From NCBI GenBank assembly GCA_030549495.1, contig JAUIRK010000376.1, positions 62,001-126,000 of the forward strand: a stretch of 64,000 nt of DNA, written 5' to 3'. Both the position numbers and the translations under genes were made by a program. The notes beneath the pieces were generated by a model that searched no databases, had not been told where the DNA came from, and saw nothing but the letters and a program-made list of their open reading frames with translations. The stretch comes from Nectonema munidae. Lineage: Eukaryota > Nematomorpha > Nectonematoida > Nectonematidae. This document shows positions 44,586 through 56,038 of the stretch, piece after piece (positions within the stretch are counted from its first letter, which is position 1; every line of letters starts with the position of its first letter).

Positions 44586-45099
44586 AATATAGCCTAACGG
44601 CTAAAAGTGCTTTGATATAATAACCCAACCCACCAACAACCAACTGCAATTTGTTCTACTCAAATATTTTTATAGGTTTATGTGTCTTGTTTTTGATCAC
44701 ATTTCTGATTTCAAAATTTCTTTTTTTTCTAGTAAGTTCGCTAAGTGTTCATTATTTTAGCAAGGAATAAGAAAAACTTTGATTTTATATCTAGAAAAGC
44801 ATATGATTTTATTACTTGCAGTTAGAGCATTTAGAGAAAGTTTAAAGAGATTCAAAAACATTATCCATAGGCCGCAATCATGTTTTAAACAATTATTCAA
44901 AAATAATTAACTATTAAAAAGAAAGAAGTCGAATTACTATTCAGAATTAAGAAGTTTTGGCGATGACCTATTGATCACTGAGAGAAAATAATAGTAATAG
45001 TTACTAATTAAGTAGTAGGTTTAGGGACAGTAAACCTTACTAATTTATCTTAGTAGATTTTACTAATTAAATTAGTAGAAAAACTAACTATAATAGTAC

Positions 45100-45290
45100 T
45101 CGATTCAGATTACTGAGTTCGATTCCCCAATCGTGACTATCATTACGATCTGTCCAGCTAGATCCGTACAAGATGTTAAAAGTAGAGTTTTATTATCAGA
45201 AAATATCTCATATAAAAAAAGAAGATAATCTGTCTAAAAAAGGACCAAAATTAAACGGCACAAAATTTCATCCAATAATTATTATTAAAT
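45100..45290 (+). repeat. Possible second SINE type with B box
   Basis: GAGTTCGATTCCCC at 45116-45129 is a good B box. The body ends with CTGTCTAAAAAAGGACC, AAATTAAACGGCACAAAATT and CCAATAATTATT. That last part recurs at 55040-55096. The A-box side is unclear. Confidence 0.35.
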
Positions 45291-45658
45291 AATTAATTTA
45301 TTAATTTTTATTATAAATTTTTTTTTTGTTCCCAGCTTTTAGTCATTATTATTTTACTCTACAATATTATTTGATTATAAAAAGATAAATACATCGAAAA
45401 AAAGTTTGATTTTGTGTAAATTATTGGCAGTTTGATGAATATTACGTTCTAATTTTTTTTTTTAATGGTACCTAATAGTGTTTTTCTAATAGTAAAAAAG
45501 ATCCTAGCATAATTTCTATTTTAAAGGTATTTGAGATTTTATATAAACTGTTTTATTAATACATGTGATAAAATTTTTAGTATTTTCATTACTTGTTTAG
45601 CTAATTCTTTTTTTTTATTTAGAAAATAACATAAAAATTTAATTTTTGTTTCATTTCA

Positions 45659-46857
45659 ATGAATACAAGAACTTGCAAGCATAAACCCGATTCGTTTTGT
45701 TTTATATGTGCTGAATTTATAGCAATAAGAGCTAAAAAATTTAACATGAAATCTTCCTTGAAAGTTTGCGAAGCCTACTATAAATACTTTGGTGTTCATG
45801 TAGCGGATCAGAATAAAGAATGGGCTCCTCATTTTTGTTGTCAAAATTGCAAGAAAACTCTTGAAGGTTGGCTTCGTGGCGAAAATAGAAGCATGAAATT
45901 TTCTTTTCCTCGTGTATGGTTCGAACCTACAGATCATTTGACAAACTGTTTTTTCTGCTTGGTAGATGTGAGTAAAAAACGAAAGGGAAAAAATGCACCA
46001 AAAATAGAGTACCCTGACATTCCATCATCACGAGCTCCTATTCCACACTGCTCTCAATATCCTGTACCATTATCGAGTACAACTCATGAAGATAATAGTG
46101 ACAATAACAGCAAAGAATCAACGAGTTCAGAAAACGAAGACTTTATATCTGATGAGACTGATAAAACGCCTCATTTTCCAAATCAGCAGGAAATAAATGA
46201 CTTGATAAGAGACATGTATCTTACTAAAACCAGTGCAGAAATATTTCTTTCAAGAATGAAGCAATGGAATTTAGTCAAAAAAGAAGTTCAAGTCACAAGC
46301 CAAAGACATAGACATAAGTCCTTTTCTATTTTTTTTACTTATAAGAATGGTCTTTGTTTTTGCAATGATGTAGACGGACTTTTTGACTCGATTGGCATAA
46401 ATCATGTTTGCTATGAATGGAGACTGTTTATAGACAGTTCTACAACAAGTCTTAAGGCTGTCTTACTTCATAATAGAAACACTTTTCCATCTATACCTTT
46501 AGCTCATTCCGTATACCTCAAAGAAGATTACTATAGCATTAAAATTCTTTTAGAATCTTTGAAATATGAAAAATACAAATGGGAAGTTATTGGAGACTTC
46601 AAAATGATCGCGTTTCTTTCTGGATTACAAGGAGGTTTTATCAAGTATCAGTGTTTTCTTTGTCTTTGGGACAGCAGGGCTAAAGCAGATCACTATAAAA
46701 ACAAAGTGCTGGAAAAGAGAGACAACTATGTTGTAGGTTATAGAAATGTCATGTGGAATTCATTAGTTGATGTTAAAAATATATTGATGCCGCCTCTTCA
46801 CATTAAATTAGGCAATGAAACAATTTGTAAAGGCTCTAGATTCAAACTCAAATGCCT
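45659..46857 (+). pseudogene. Cys-rich multicopy protein family, N-terminal two thirds, interrupted copy
   Basis: A long open frame of about 380 family-like codons. The N-terminus is Cys/His-rich and probably binds zinc: CKHKPDSFCFIC, CEAYYKYFG, WAPHFCCQNCKKTLEGW and NCFFCLVDVSKK. An acidic Ser-rich stretch follows (residues 135-170), then NDLIRDMYLTKTSAEIFLSR, EWRLFIDSS, LKAVLLHNRNTFPSIPLAHS, FLCLWDSRAKADHY and MPPLHIKLG. I recognise this as an uncharacterised family repeated in many arthropod genomes; its function is unknown. After HIKLG a two-base loss shifts the frame: the next family residues, MKQFVKALDSNSNAFK, are read in another frame from 46815. A piggyBac insertion at 46858 then separates it from its C-terminus at 49783-50112. 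Confidence 0.8.
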
Positions 46858-47048
46858 TTAACCCTTTGTTTGCAAACATGGGTCTTTTGGACCCGAACAA
46901 TTTTTTAATAGCATTTTTTCTATTATTTACTGATTGTAAACTCTTCAAACTCTTAATGCATTAATCAATCTTTTTATTTAAATATTATTGCTTTTTTTCT
47001 ATGAAAATATTTTTTTATTACACTTGGTAAAGAATAATACATTTTAAT

Positions 47049-47640
47049 TACATTATTGACAATGATGGGTCTAATAGACCCTTGCAAAAAATTAAAATAG
47101 TTTTATCATTACTTACTACTTTATCAAAAATAATGTCTGAAAAAATAAAGAATATTTTTGAAATGTTTCAAAGTTATGATAAAGACTTTTGTATTGAAGA
47201 GATGAGTGATTGTTCAATTTCTATTGATGAATCGTTAAATATTTTCGAAGAAGAACTTGAAGATGATTGTGAACGGAAAGTATTGATTTAAAGATTAGAT
47301 CGAATGAAAGTGGTTTATACGATAACAAAGATAACCTAAAATGGGAACCAATGCCTTTTTTAACTACAAAAAATAAAAAGTGTAATATTGTAAAAGAAAT
47401 TTGCTTTTTTAAATTATATTTTGATGAAGAAATTATAAAACTTCTTGTTGAATGCACAAGCAAAAAAATAAAGAATTTTAACAAGGAAAAAAGAATACAA
47501 TCAAACAAATAAAGAAGTTTTTATTGGCTTAATTATAACAACAGGCCACTTGAAGTCTAACATGGTAAATTGTAAAAGGAACAGTGCGTAAAAACAAAAC
47601 TTTTATTCCAAGACTTTTTTCAAAAAAGATCGTGCTTTAA
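47049..47640 (+). mobile_element. Fragment of a second piggyBac in opposite orientation
   Basis: TTAA at 47045-47048, then ATTATTGACAATGATGGGTC and a GGGTCTAATAGACCC palindrome that parallels the outer element's end. Downstream, an acidic leader (47124 on) and pieces such as EIIKLLVECTSKK and EVFIGLIITTGHLKS resemble the start of a piggyBac transposase domain on the plus strand. Frames are broken and no second end was found. It appears nested in, or fused to, the larger element. Confidence 0.5.
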
Positions 47641-47656
47641 ATAGTTCTCTGTTTGG

Positions 47657-49330
47657 TTAGCACAAAGATGCAACTATTCTTTCTTTGGTTCCAAAAAGAA
47701 ACAAACAAGTTGTACTTCTTTCAACTTTGCTTACCATTGACATTTTTGCACACTTGCCACACACAAGTTTATGACAATTACAGCATTTTGTTAGCGTTTT
47801 GTTTCCATTGCAGTTGGCTTTTATTTGACATTTTTTTCTATTTATTTCTTTTTGATTATTTTCAGCAACTTTATTACACGTAATTTTATTTTGAACATAA
47901 GTTTCAGCTAATTCCACCGCAAGTTTTTGTAGAAAATCTTTTCTTGAAATTTTTTCTCCAGTTATCTCTCTGTAAACTATACATGCATTGATAGCAGCTA
48001 AATCTAAAATATTATAGAAGGTATGAATAGGCCATCTTCTTGATGAAGACTTGACACTGAAAATTCGGGCCATTTGATCTAAAACATCGACTCCATACTT
48101 TGTTGAATTGTAATACTCAATACTTTCAGGAATTTTTTTCGCGCAGTCTTTGATTCCAATATTTTCGTGTTGGCTGCTAAGAATAAAAACCGATTTGTAT
48201 TTTTTGGCTTGATAGCATGTCAAAGTGATGTCTTTATTCTTCAGAATAATAGACTCATACTTCTTCATTTTAAAACTTTTTATTTCTTTTGGTATTTCTT
48301 TTCTAGCTTTGTTCATTGTACCAACTAAAGTCATCGAGTGTTTTTGAAGTTCTTCAGCTAAACTGAGAGAAGTAAAGAAATTATCAGTTGTGACATTTCT
48401 TCCACTTTTATAGTATTGTTTTACAAGTTCTAGAACTACATATTCTGACAACCTTACGTCTTTAGGTCGAGCTTCGTCTTTACCTAAATATGGGAATCCA
48501 TTCAATAAATATTTAGACTGCACGTCTACAGCTAGCCACATTTTTTGCCCATACTTATCAGGTTTAGAAGGAATGAATTGTGTAAAAGGACAACGTGTTT
48601 TGCTAGGAAAAAGTTGTTCATCTACAGTAATATTAGGACCTGGATGAAACATCTTTTGGCAGTTTGAAATGAAACGATACGAAACATTTGACATAGCAGC
48701 AAATTTATCAGTTTTTATTCTTTCAGATCTTGTTGTTTTCTCATCAAAGCGTAGAAATCTTAATATTTCACAAAATCGATCTCTCGCCATCGTTTTTTTA
48801 CAAAAAGGTAAACCCCAATCATCGGACCAAAGAGAATGTAAATTACCATGTTTTTCGACATGGTAACTCCTCTAACATATAAAATTGATATGAAGGCTTG
48901 AACTTCTGATAGTGAAACTGTCCACGAAGAATCACCTAAAACACGTCTTGCTTCTCCTTCTGTGTACAATAATATTGATTTCAATATATATGCATCTATA
49001 AAAAGCAACCAAGAGCTCAGGAAACTCCCCTTTACAACAGATCTTCTCGCAAAATTTGATGGACCAGAAGCCTGCTTTATAATATTTTTAGACTTTGTTT
49101 TTTTATTATAAATACTATTTTGAGTTTCCCAAACAGTTCCATCTGTTGATTTATATGTATTTTTTATAGTAAATTTCTTTCTTTTTTTCCCAAATAATGA
49201 ATTTCCAATATCGCTTGAATTACTACTTGAAGCAGTATTATTAGTAGTTATAGAACTGTCAGTTTCTTCAGAACTTACTTCTCCTCCACTGGATTCAGAA
49301 AAAGATATTGTTTGTAAATTTGACTAATTT
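47657..49330 (-). pseudogene. piggyBac transposase (one clear frameshift)
   Basis: The N-terminal part is acidic and Ser-rich (near 49300), then DGTVWETQNS, ARRSVVKGSFLSSW and EGEARRVLGDSSWTVSL. The catalytic core at 47657-48790 has the three acidic positions: ITVDEQLFPSKTRCPF, NVTTDNFFTSLSLAEEL and YGVDVLDQMARIFSVKSSSR. A Cys-rich C-terminal motif (CCNCHKLVCGKC) follows, as in many piggyBac proteins. The reading shifts once near 48820, where SLWSDDWGLPFCKKTMARDR is expected across two frames. Otherwise the core is open for 377 codons, so the copy is fairly young but probably not active as it stands. Confidence 0.85.
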
Positions 49331-49782
49331 TTTATTTTTATTGGCCATTTTAATTTAGAGTTACTAAATATTAGAAAAAATCTTTAAAATATAGGTGTAC
49401 ATTTTTTAAATAAAAAATCTATTTTTTTGTATATAAATTAATATGTTATGAATTAAAAAAATATATATATTTTTTCATCATTTATTAAACATCATTTTTC
49501 CTTTTTTAATAAGTTATTTCGAAAATTCAGAAAGTTTCAACTCAAAAAGTTTGAGTAAAGGTAAGTAATTTTTTAACTAAACATAAAAAAGGGTCAAAAT
49601 GACCCCTTCCGTCGTTCTAGTGTTAAATGGGTTAAGTAATGAGTACTATGAATAACATTATATGCTGTTATTAACAAAAAAAATTATCCAAACTTTCATA
49701 GATATTAAAAAAATAGAAAAATTTTCAATTCCATTGAATTTCCCAGTCTTCTAACTGAAACCGAAAAAACGCTTGGTTTTGC

Positions 49783-50112
49783 ATGAAATCTGTCATTGAA
49801 GGATTTCTAGGTAAACACAGAGCAGAAAATTACGAAGATCTGATACAGAACTTGATGAAGTCTTTTGAGTTAATGGGATGTAGAATGTCATTAAAAATGC
49901 ACATGTTAAATTCTCATTTAGACAGATTTAAAGATAATATGGGTAATTTTTCTGAAGAACAAGGAGAACGGTTTCATCAAGATGTTAAAGAGATTGAACG
50001 AAGATATCAAGACCATTGTGATGAAAACATGATGGGAGATTATATATGGAATTGTGTCAGAGAATCAAATTCAAAATATAAAAGAAAAACAAAAAAATCA
50101 AAATATTTTTAA
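49783..50112 (+). pseudogene. Cys-rich multicopy protein family, C-terminal part
   Basis: Encodes SVIEGFLGKHRAENYEDLIQ, GCRMSLKMHMLNSHLDRFKD, SEEQGERFHQDVKEIERRYQ and DENMMGDYIWNCVRES, ending in a basic tail and TAA. This is the normal C-terminus of the family whose N-terminus lies at 45659-46857. The ATG at 49783 is internal to the original gene and not a true start. The linking segment (49636-49780) is decayed. Confidence 0.8.
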
Positions 50113-51396
50113 AAAAATAAATTCTATATTATATTATGCATAAAATTTTTGTTTCCTTTTTCAATATATAAGTATATATACGCATAAAAAGTAGTTGTGA
50201 ATAGCTTATAACAAAAATCAATGAATTTGTTAGTCATAGAGTAAATGAAATTAAATAATTTGATCTTAAAGCTTTAAAATCGAAGTTTAGTTCATAAAGT
50301 TAGGTTTTTTAAATACAGTGTATCATAAGAAAACAGGAAAACATCATTAGAACTTGGGAACAAAAATTGTGTTACACGGTGATTTTACTAGAAGTAGAGC
50401 AACTAACTTTTGTAATGACCGCTCAATAGCATACATCGAATACTTTATTCAAACGTTATTGACAGACATAAGAAAGTTTTTAAGACTTTTCATTATCTTT
50501 GTTGTTATTTTTTCTTTTAGACTATATATTAACTTTTTGGATGACATAATTAGCATTAATGATACTTTATAAACATTTGACATGTAAATGAATTTTACAA
50601 GTTGTGCAAATTACTGTTGTTTTTATTTTGCAAACTTTACATCTTCTTGACATGTTGTCTGGTGTATTCGAAATCAAGTGTCGTCGGTTTGAAAAACGAA
50701 GTTGGTTTCCAGTCGCCCTTATTATGCTCATTGTTTCTTTTTGTCCACACATTTTCAAATACGAAGTTGCAATATATCTTCTCACATCAAGTAAACTCTA
50801 TTTAGGTTTTTCTCTTAAGGTTTTTGCATAAAGTCCATGTATTTGAAATAGTTGGATCTAAGGCCCAAGAAAAATTGCTCACCACCTTTTCCGTGTTCTA
50901 ATTGAAGTTCTATAACAGTTGATATTTTGCTCTATCAGATTTGTTCCACCCAAACTCTTGTTGTTAAACATCCATTGCATAAGGAAGATCGACTTCTCTC
51001 ATTTTTTGTTCACTTTTTCCATCTTTTACGCTTTTTAAGAGGATGCACAGCCAAATACTTTGTAGTCAGTAAAACCAGAGCATTATCTTTCCACGCGGTT
51101 AAATCCTATATCATTTTTTCCCATACTTTATTTGAGAAATGTTCTTTTTTTTCAAAATCTTTTTTTTTTGATTGGAGCTTTTTGGATACGATTAAGACGT
51201 ATTGTACCTTGAGCAATAAAATTCGATTCAGAAAGTGTTTCCATCAATTTAATGCGAATGAATTAATTTTCAAAAGATAATAAAATTAAATTGTTTTCGG
51301 GTAAAACTGTAATTAAATCTAGAACTACTCCTTGTCCAACAACATAATTTTTAACATTATTTTTTTTCTTTAATATTTTTAACTACATATTTAACT
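50113..51396. other. Intergenic, no gene recognised
   Basis: On the minus strand near 50570-50785, CKVCKIKTTVICTTCKIHLH resembles the Cys-rich C-terminal tail seen in some piggyBac transposases, so a further small transposase remnant is possible. Nothing else is recognised. Confidence 0.35.
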
Positions 51397-51472
51397 TTGC
51401 CATGCCTTTCAATTACTGTTTACTGTCAATAAAACTTTAAAAAAAAACTATGGCTCCGATGATAAAACTACA
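51397..51472. repeat. 76-bp direct duplicate, copy 1
   Basis: Reads the same as 54607-54682, including CAATAAAACTTT, a run of nine A and ATGGCTCCGATGATAAAAC. The flanking sequence differs. Confidence 0.85.
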
Positions 51473-52599
51473 TATTTTTAACTTTTTCGACCCATTGATC
51501 TTGGAAGATGGAAAAATTTTGAAGGCAGCCATCATTACCATTTAAACACCAGATCGAGACCTTGTATCCAAATCGTATAAGCTTGTTCAAAATGCTTGCT
51601 TGATAAATGAGACTTACTTTCCACAATATTGAATTATGGATTCATCTACGTTATATTCAGACTGATCAGAATACTTCAAAAACTTTTTTCAAATTTTCGA
51701 TGAAATTAAATATTTCTGTTAACCTTCTATTGGATATACTTTTATTGCTATGTAAATATTCAAGGAATATAACGCGCAGAACTAATCAATAAATTGTTGA
51801 AATATGATTTTTCTTCCCAATAATTTCTTCTTGAAGGCTTTAAATTGTAGTCGCTTACAAGCAATACGCTGATATATCATTTTATTTCTTCAATCAATAG
51901 AGTGTAGGAAGAATTATTTTTTGCACTTTTACATACCATTCTGTTTCTTTTTTCATTAGCTCAAAATTTTTATCGAACAATTTTTGAAAAATTTCTAAGC
52001 AGTTGATATCTTTCTTCAATCAATTAGACCTAAAATCTTGCTCATTAAAATTTTCATATATGTTGCTTTTCTTCATATCTTGTTCATCCATTCTTCAAAA
52101 TTATTTTCTACAAACTCTTTTTTTCTGTAATCAATTATTTCATCTTTAGAATTTAATAACTTTGAGCCAATATGACCAAAATTTAAAGCTATTGGTTCTT
52201 CACCTTCACTATCGTCATCAGTCAGTACTTCAGGGGAGGGGAGTAACATAAAGTCTCAAAACACATTACTTGGTAATCGTATTTAAAAAAAATGATAAAG
52301 TTTTTTTCAAATAAGTGTGGCCTATATGCTATGAATTATCTTTTATTTGTTTATGCCAAAAAAATTATTTTAATTTTATTAAATCTCTAGAAATTGATCT
52401 TGTTTTTTAAAAAATAAAATTTTTAAGAATTTACATTTCAAAAAATTGTATTTATAAATAAGTTTGGACAAAATAGCATAATTTTCTATATTGTGAGTAA
52501 TTTTAAATCAAAAAAAAATTTTAAAAAAGGGAGGAATTCTAATGTTTTTAAAAATGGGTAGACACCATCGGAAATAATGGTTAATTATTATTTATATAA

Positions 52600-53144
52600 C
52601 TAGCCGGTCCCGTGGTCGTTTCTCGCTTCGCTCGAAACAGTGTTTCTCGCTGCGCTCGAAACATAGGATTCTGGGTAGTGTGTATATTGAGTTGCTAATT
52701 CAAATTCGGTTCGCTCAAAACGACCACGGGACCGGCTAGTTTTTTATTGTTTAGGTTACGCTCGAAACATAGGATTCTTGTAGTGTGTATTTTGAGTTGC
52801 TAATAGTGTTATATGGTATGGTGATCAGTTTTTAGAATATTTGTACCTTTTCTGTGTATTTTTCTATTACACGATATAAAAATACATACAAAAGATATTT
52901 CAACCAATCAGAATGCTTCAAGAGCAACTCACACTATAGATATATGAACTCATCACACATATAAAAATACACACAACACATATAAATAATTTCAACCAAT
53001 CAGAATGCTTCAAGCGATAAACCACATATAAACTCATCACACCATATAAAAATACACACAAAACATATATATAAATAATTTCAACCAATGAGAATGCTTC
53101 CAGCGACACACACACACACAGACGCTAGCTTATTATAATATAGA
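52600..53144 (-). mobile_element. Helitron-like element, complete solitary copy
   Basis: On the minus strand it runs from TCTATATTATAATAAGC (53144) to GGACCGGCTAG (52600), with A before and T after, the signature of insertion between A and T. It contains the TG run, three GATTGGTTGAAAT-type units and the two-part palindromic 3' end seen at 7.5-10.3 kb. Length 545 bp, non-coding. One unit reads CATTGG instead of GATTGG. Confidence 0.85.
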
Positions 53145-54606
53145 TAGATAGATGATAAGCATTCAAAGGTTATTTTCATAAAAATATAAAGAGATAAGCA
53201 ACAATTAATAAAATAAAGGAGAGTATAAGTTGAGGGGGTTTGCGCAATTTTTGGCATTTGATTGAAGCTTTTTGCTAAGATCAAAGAAATGGAAAAGGGA
53301 GAAGGATAAAAATGAAATTATGTGGAGAAAGTTTGTGACAACTCTGAATATTTGTTTTTATTTTGCCATCAACTTTACAAACAGATACAAACTTATAAAA
53401 TACGGTAGAGAGAATGAAGCATGTAGATTTGTTGCAAATGGGATCTTAATGAGATACAAGTATCATTCAAATGGAATGTACATGTAAAAAAGAAAAAGTT
53501 GTGAAAAAAGGATGCGTACAAAGAAAATAAAGGATAGAAAACCATTTTAAAAAGTTGATAGATAAGCGAATAATGAATAACAAACATGGCTGATTTTTTG
53601 ATGATTAGTTATATTGTTTGACAAGTGAGAAAAGAAATATAGTTTCACATACAAAAAAAGAAAAGAAGATCGAGTTCAGCGAGGTTCGAGTTGAATTTCG
53701 GAAAAGGGTAAAAAAAATCAAAAAAAATTTAAGAATTTTTTTATTAAAAAAAAATTTAAGAATTGTTTCAAACAAATTGGAAATGATTTAGCAAAATAAC
53801 AAAGGTGTTAGAGGGATTGTTTCGGATTATGACTTTTTTAAAAGATGTTAATGAAATGAAATGCTATATTTTGTTAAAAATAAGAGGATTTGGAAAAGAT
53901 TGATAAAAATATTAAAGGTATTGCAAGGATGTTGCATATAGGATTGTGTAGTATGGGATAGGATTTTGTGAAAAAGTCTCAACCAAAAATTAAGTATTTA
54001 TTTTTTTTAACTAAACAATTTCTTGTGATAGTTATAAAATTCTCTGCGTTAGGTAATTTTGAGCAGCTAAGTGTCTAAATACAGATCCTAACCAATTCAT
54101 TTAATATGAGCTAGGACTGTTGACAATTGGTGAGAGGAGAGGTTGAGAAATATCTTTTAGAGCCTTTCTTTCTTTGTAATATATCGATTTCTTGTCTGAG
54201 ACCTTTAATAGTAAGTCTATTATTTGGCTCAGCCTCTATAAAATTACACAACGTAATTCATTATAAAATATTTGTATTAAACATATAAAAAATATTTATT
54301 TAAAGAATCTTTGACTTTTGTTGCGAATCAGCTAATAATTTCTGCACTAAATCTGTGAAAAAAAGGAATTTTTTTGTAAAAAAAAAGGATTAAGCTTGTG
54401 ACTGATTTTCGCTTTTGATGATCTGTAGGGCATTGCAAAGTCCCTGTCTAGATGCATTGGCTGTTGATGAATCGTTGAGAAGTATTGTTTTACATCATCA
54501 CTATCGGGAGTGTTACAACACTGTTACATGGTGCTCTCAAGGAGATGATTTTTTCCTCTATACCAACTTTTTCCACCTGTTTTGTTCATATTTTCGTAAT
54601 CTTTTG
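53145..54606. other. Intergenic, no gene recognised
   Basis: AT-rich with short open frames only and a short GATA run next to the Helitron. The open frame near 54415 has no similarity I recognise. Confidence 0.4.
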
Positions 54607-54682
54607 TTGCCATGCCTTTCAATTACTGTTTACTGTCAATAAAACTTTAAAAAAAAACTATGGCTCCGATGATAAAACTACA
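54607..54682. repeat. 76-bp direct duplicate, copy 2
   Basis: Same sequence as 51397-51472, in the same orientation, 3.2 kb away. Confidence 0.85.
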
Positions 54683-55039
54683 AACTATTTTTCAAAAAAA
54701 TTTGATTACTCTTCAAAATTAGCAATTTAAATGACATATCTACTATACACATACATACATAAATGTCAAAAACAGCGGTATAGCGAACTTTTATTTTGGG
54801 GTCGTATACAACCCTCAGGCTTTTTTGGGCCTAAAAATTTTGGCTTTTCTAGTTTTAATAACTAGTGATCTATAGGTTTATTTTTAATCAACGCCATTTT
54901 CCTTGTGCCTATTGAATTTATGATTACGATTCACAATATTTTAGAAAGTTTACTTACGTGAATAAGATCAGCAAATTTTAGAAAAGTCAAAAAGGAAACA
55001 TTTTCTAAATTTTAAAATACAGCTACTTCTTTGTTCTAA

Positions 55040-55096
55040 TCTGTCTAAACAAAGGACCAAAATTAAACGGCACAAAATTTTATCCAATAATTATTG
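55040..55096. repeat. Truncated copy of the 45232-45287 repeat
   Basis: Shares CTGTCTAAA, AAAGGACCAAAATTAAACGG and CACAAAATTT, then ATCCAATAATTATT, with the end of the SINE-like block at 45100-45290. Only a few differences over about 55 bases. Same orientation. Confidence 0.7.
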
Positions 55097-55782
55097 GGAG
55101 TAGCGCAAAATTAAAACTTCTGACTGAGTTTTAATCATTTTAATCAGTTAGTTTAATTTAATCTATAAATTAAAAATTATTATTAGTATATATTTTATTA
55201 ATTATTTAAATTTAGTTTAAATTTAATCAGTCACAAGTTTTTTTTGTTTATTTACAAAAGATTTTAGAGAAACTTCCAAACTCTTACATCGCTTTGATAT
55301 TTGTTTGAGGAAGAAAAAAATGATATTTATGAAAGTAATCAAAATAACTGCTGTTGAAGAATTAAAAGTTCAAGCTGTACTTTTCTTTTGTCTTTGAACT
55401 TCCATATATTCCCATGCTAGGTATCAGTCTTACAAATAGGAACGTATTAAAATAGGCCTATATTTCTATGCAAACATAAAATTTATATAAAGTAAAGAAT
55501 ATTTTTCTTATAGTTTGTTAAAAAAAAAAGTAAAAAATGGGATTGCGACATGAAAAAAATTAAATGCAAAATCATATATTATGAATATTTAGATAGACCT
55601 TTTCTCTCAAAATATGGAATGGGTTCAAATCGGATGAATTTAAGACGATTAACATGACCAATTTTTCTCATTTAGAATAGAAATGCTATTCTTAATTCAT
55701 TCTACCTTTCAAACGCATCAAGAAGAATGAAATCTAAAAGTGCTTTTTAATAGTGGAAAATGCTAATGTTTTGGGACAACGT

Positions 55783-55792
55783 TTTATTTATT
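55783..55792 (-). promoter_or_regulatory. Candidate polyadenylation signal of the receptor gene
   Basis: Overlapping AATAAATAAA on the minus strand, about 250 bases past the receptor stop codon. Position is reasonable, but such words are common in AT-rich DNA. Confidence 0.35.
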
Positions 55793-56038
55793 TGTGTGCA
55801 AATAAAAAAAATCATAAATTTCATTTTCCATCGCTTGATTTTGAGCACACAGCATATAATCATGAATGAAGAAAATATAATAACGGTATAAAAAGGCGCA
55901 CTTAAAAGAAACATATGTGATTTTTGGATTAATCATGAAGAGGGAGGGTGTCATCCTCATTCTTGCTTAATAATCTAAAAAAAAGTTCAACAACGAAAGA
56001 GAGAGGATTTTAGAATATAGAAAGGTTGTGCAAACACT

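Larger units (their letters stand above)
41147..44640 (+). repeat. SINE copy interrupted by a hAT-like element
   Basis: The head at 41147-41200 (TGGTTGTTTGGGTACA, then GTGGGTTCCATC) resembles the SINE at 37690-37893. TTAACCATCCTCC at 41409 matches TTAACCATCTC of that SINE. Its body resumes at 44586 with ATATAGCCTAACGGCTAAAA. The intervening 41442-44585 therefore looks inserted. Confidence 0.5.
46862..49631 (-). mobile_element. piggyBac element (2770 bp) between TTAA duplications
   Basis: TTAA at 46858-46861 and at 49632-49635. The left end starts CCCTTTGTTTG with a GGGTCTTTTGGACCC palindrome; the right end, read backwards, starts CCCATTTAACAC with a GGGTCATTTTGACCC palindrome. The transposase runs on the minus strand at 47657-49330. 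The insertion splits a member of the Cys-rich family, whose reading on the two sides fits one gene. Confidence 0.88.

Noticed and set aside
45232-55096. Direct repeats as the ends of one large element
   Set aside because: Only about 55 bases are shared, no terminal signals or target duplication are present, and the first copy looks like part of a SINE.
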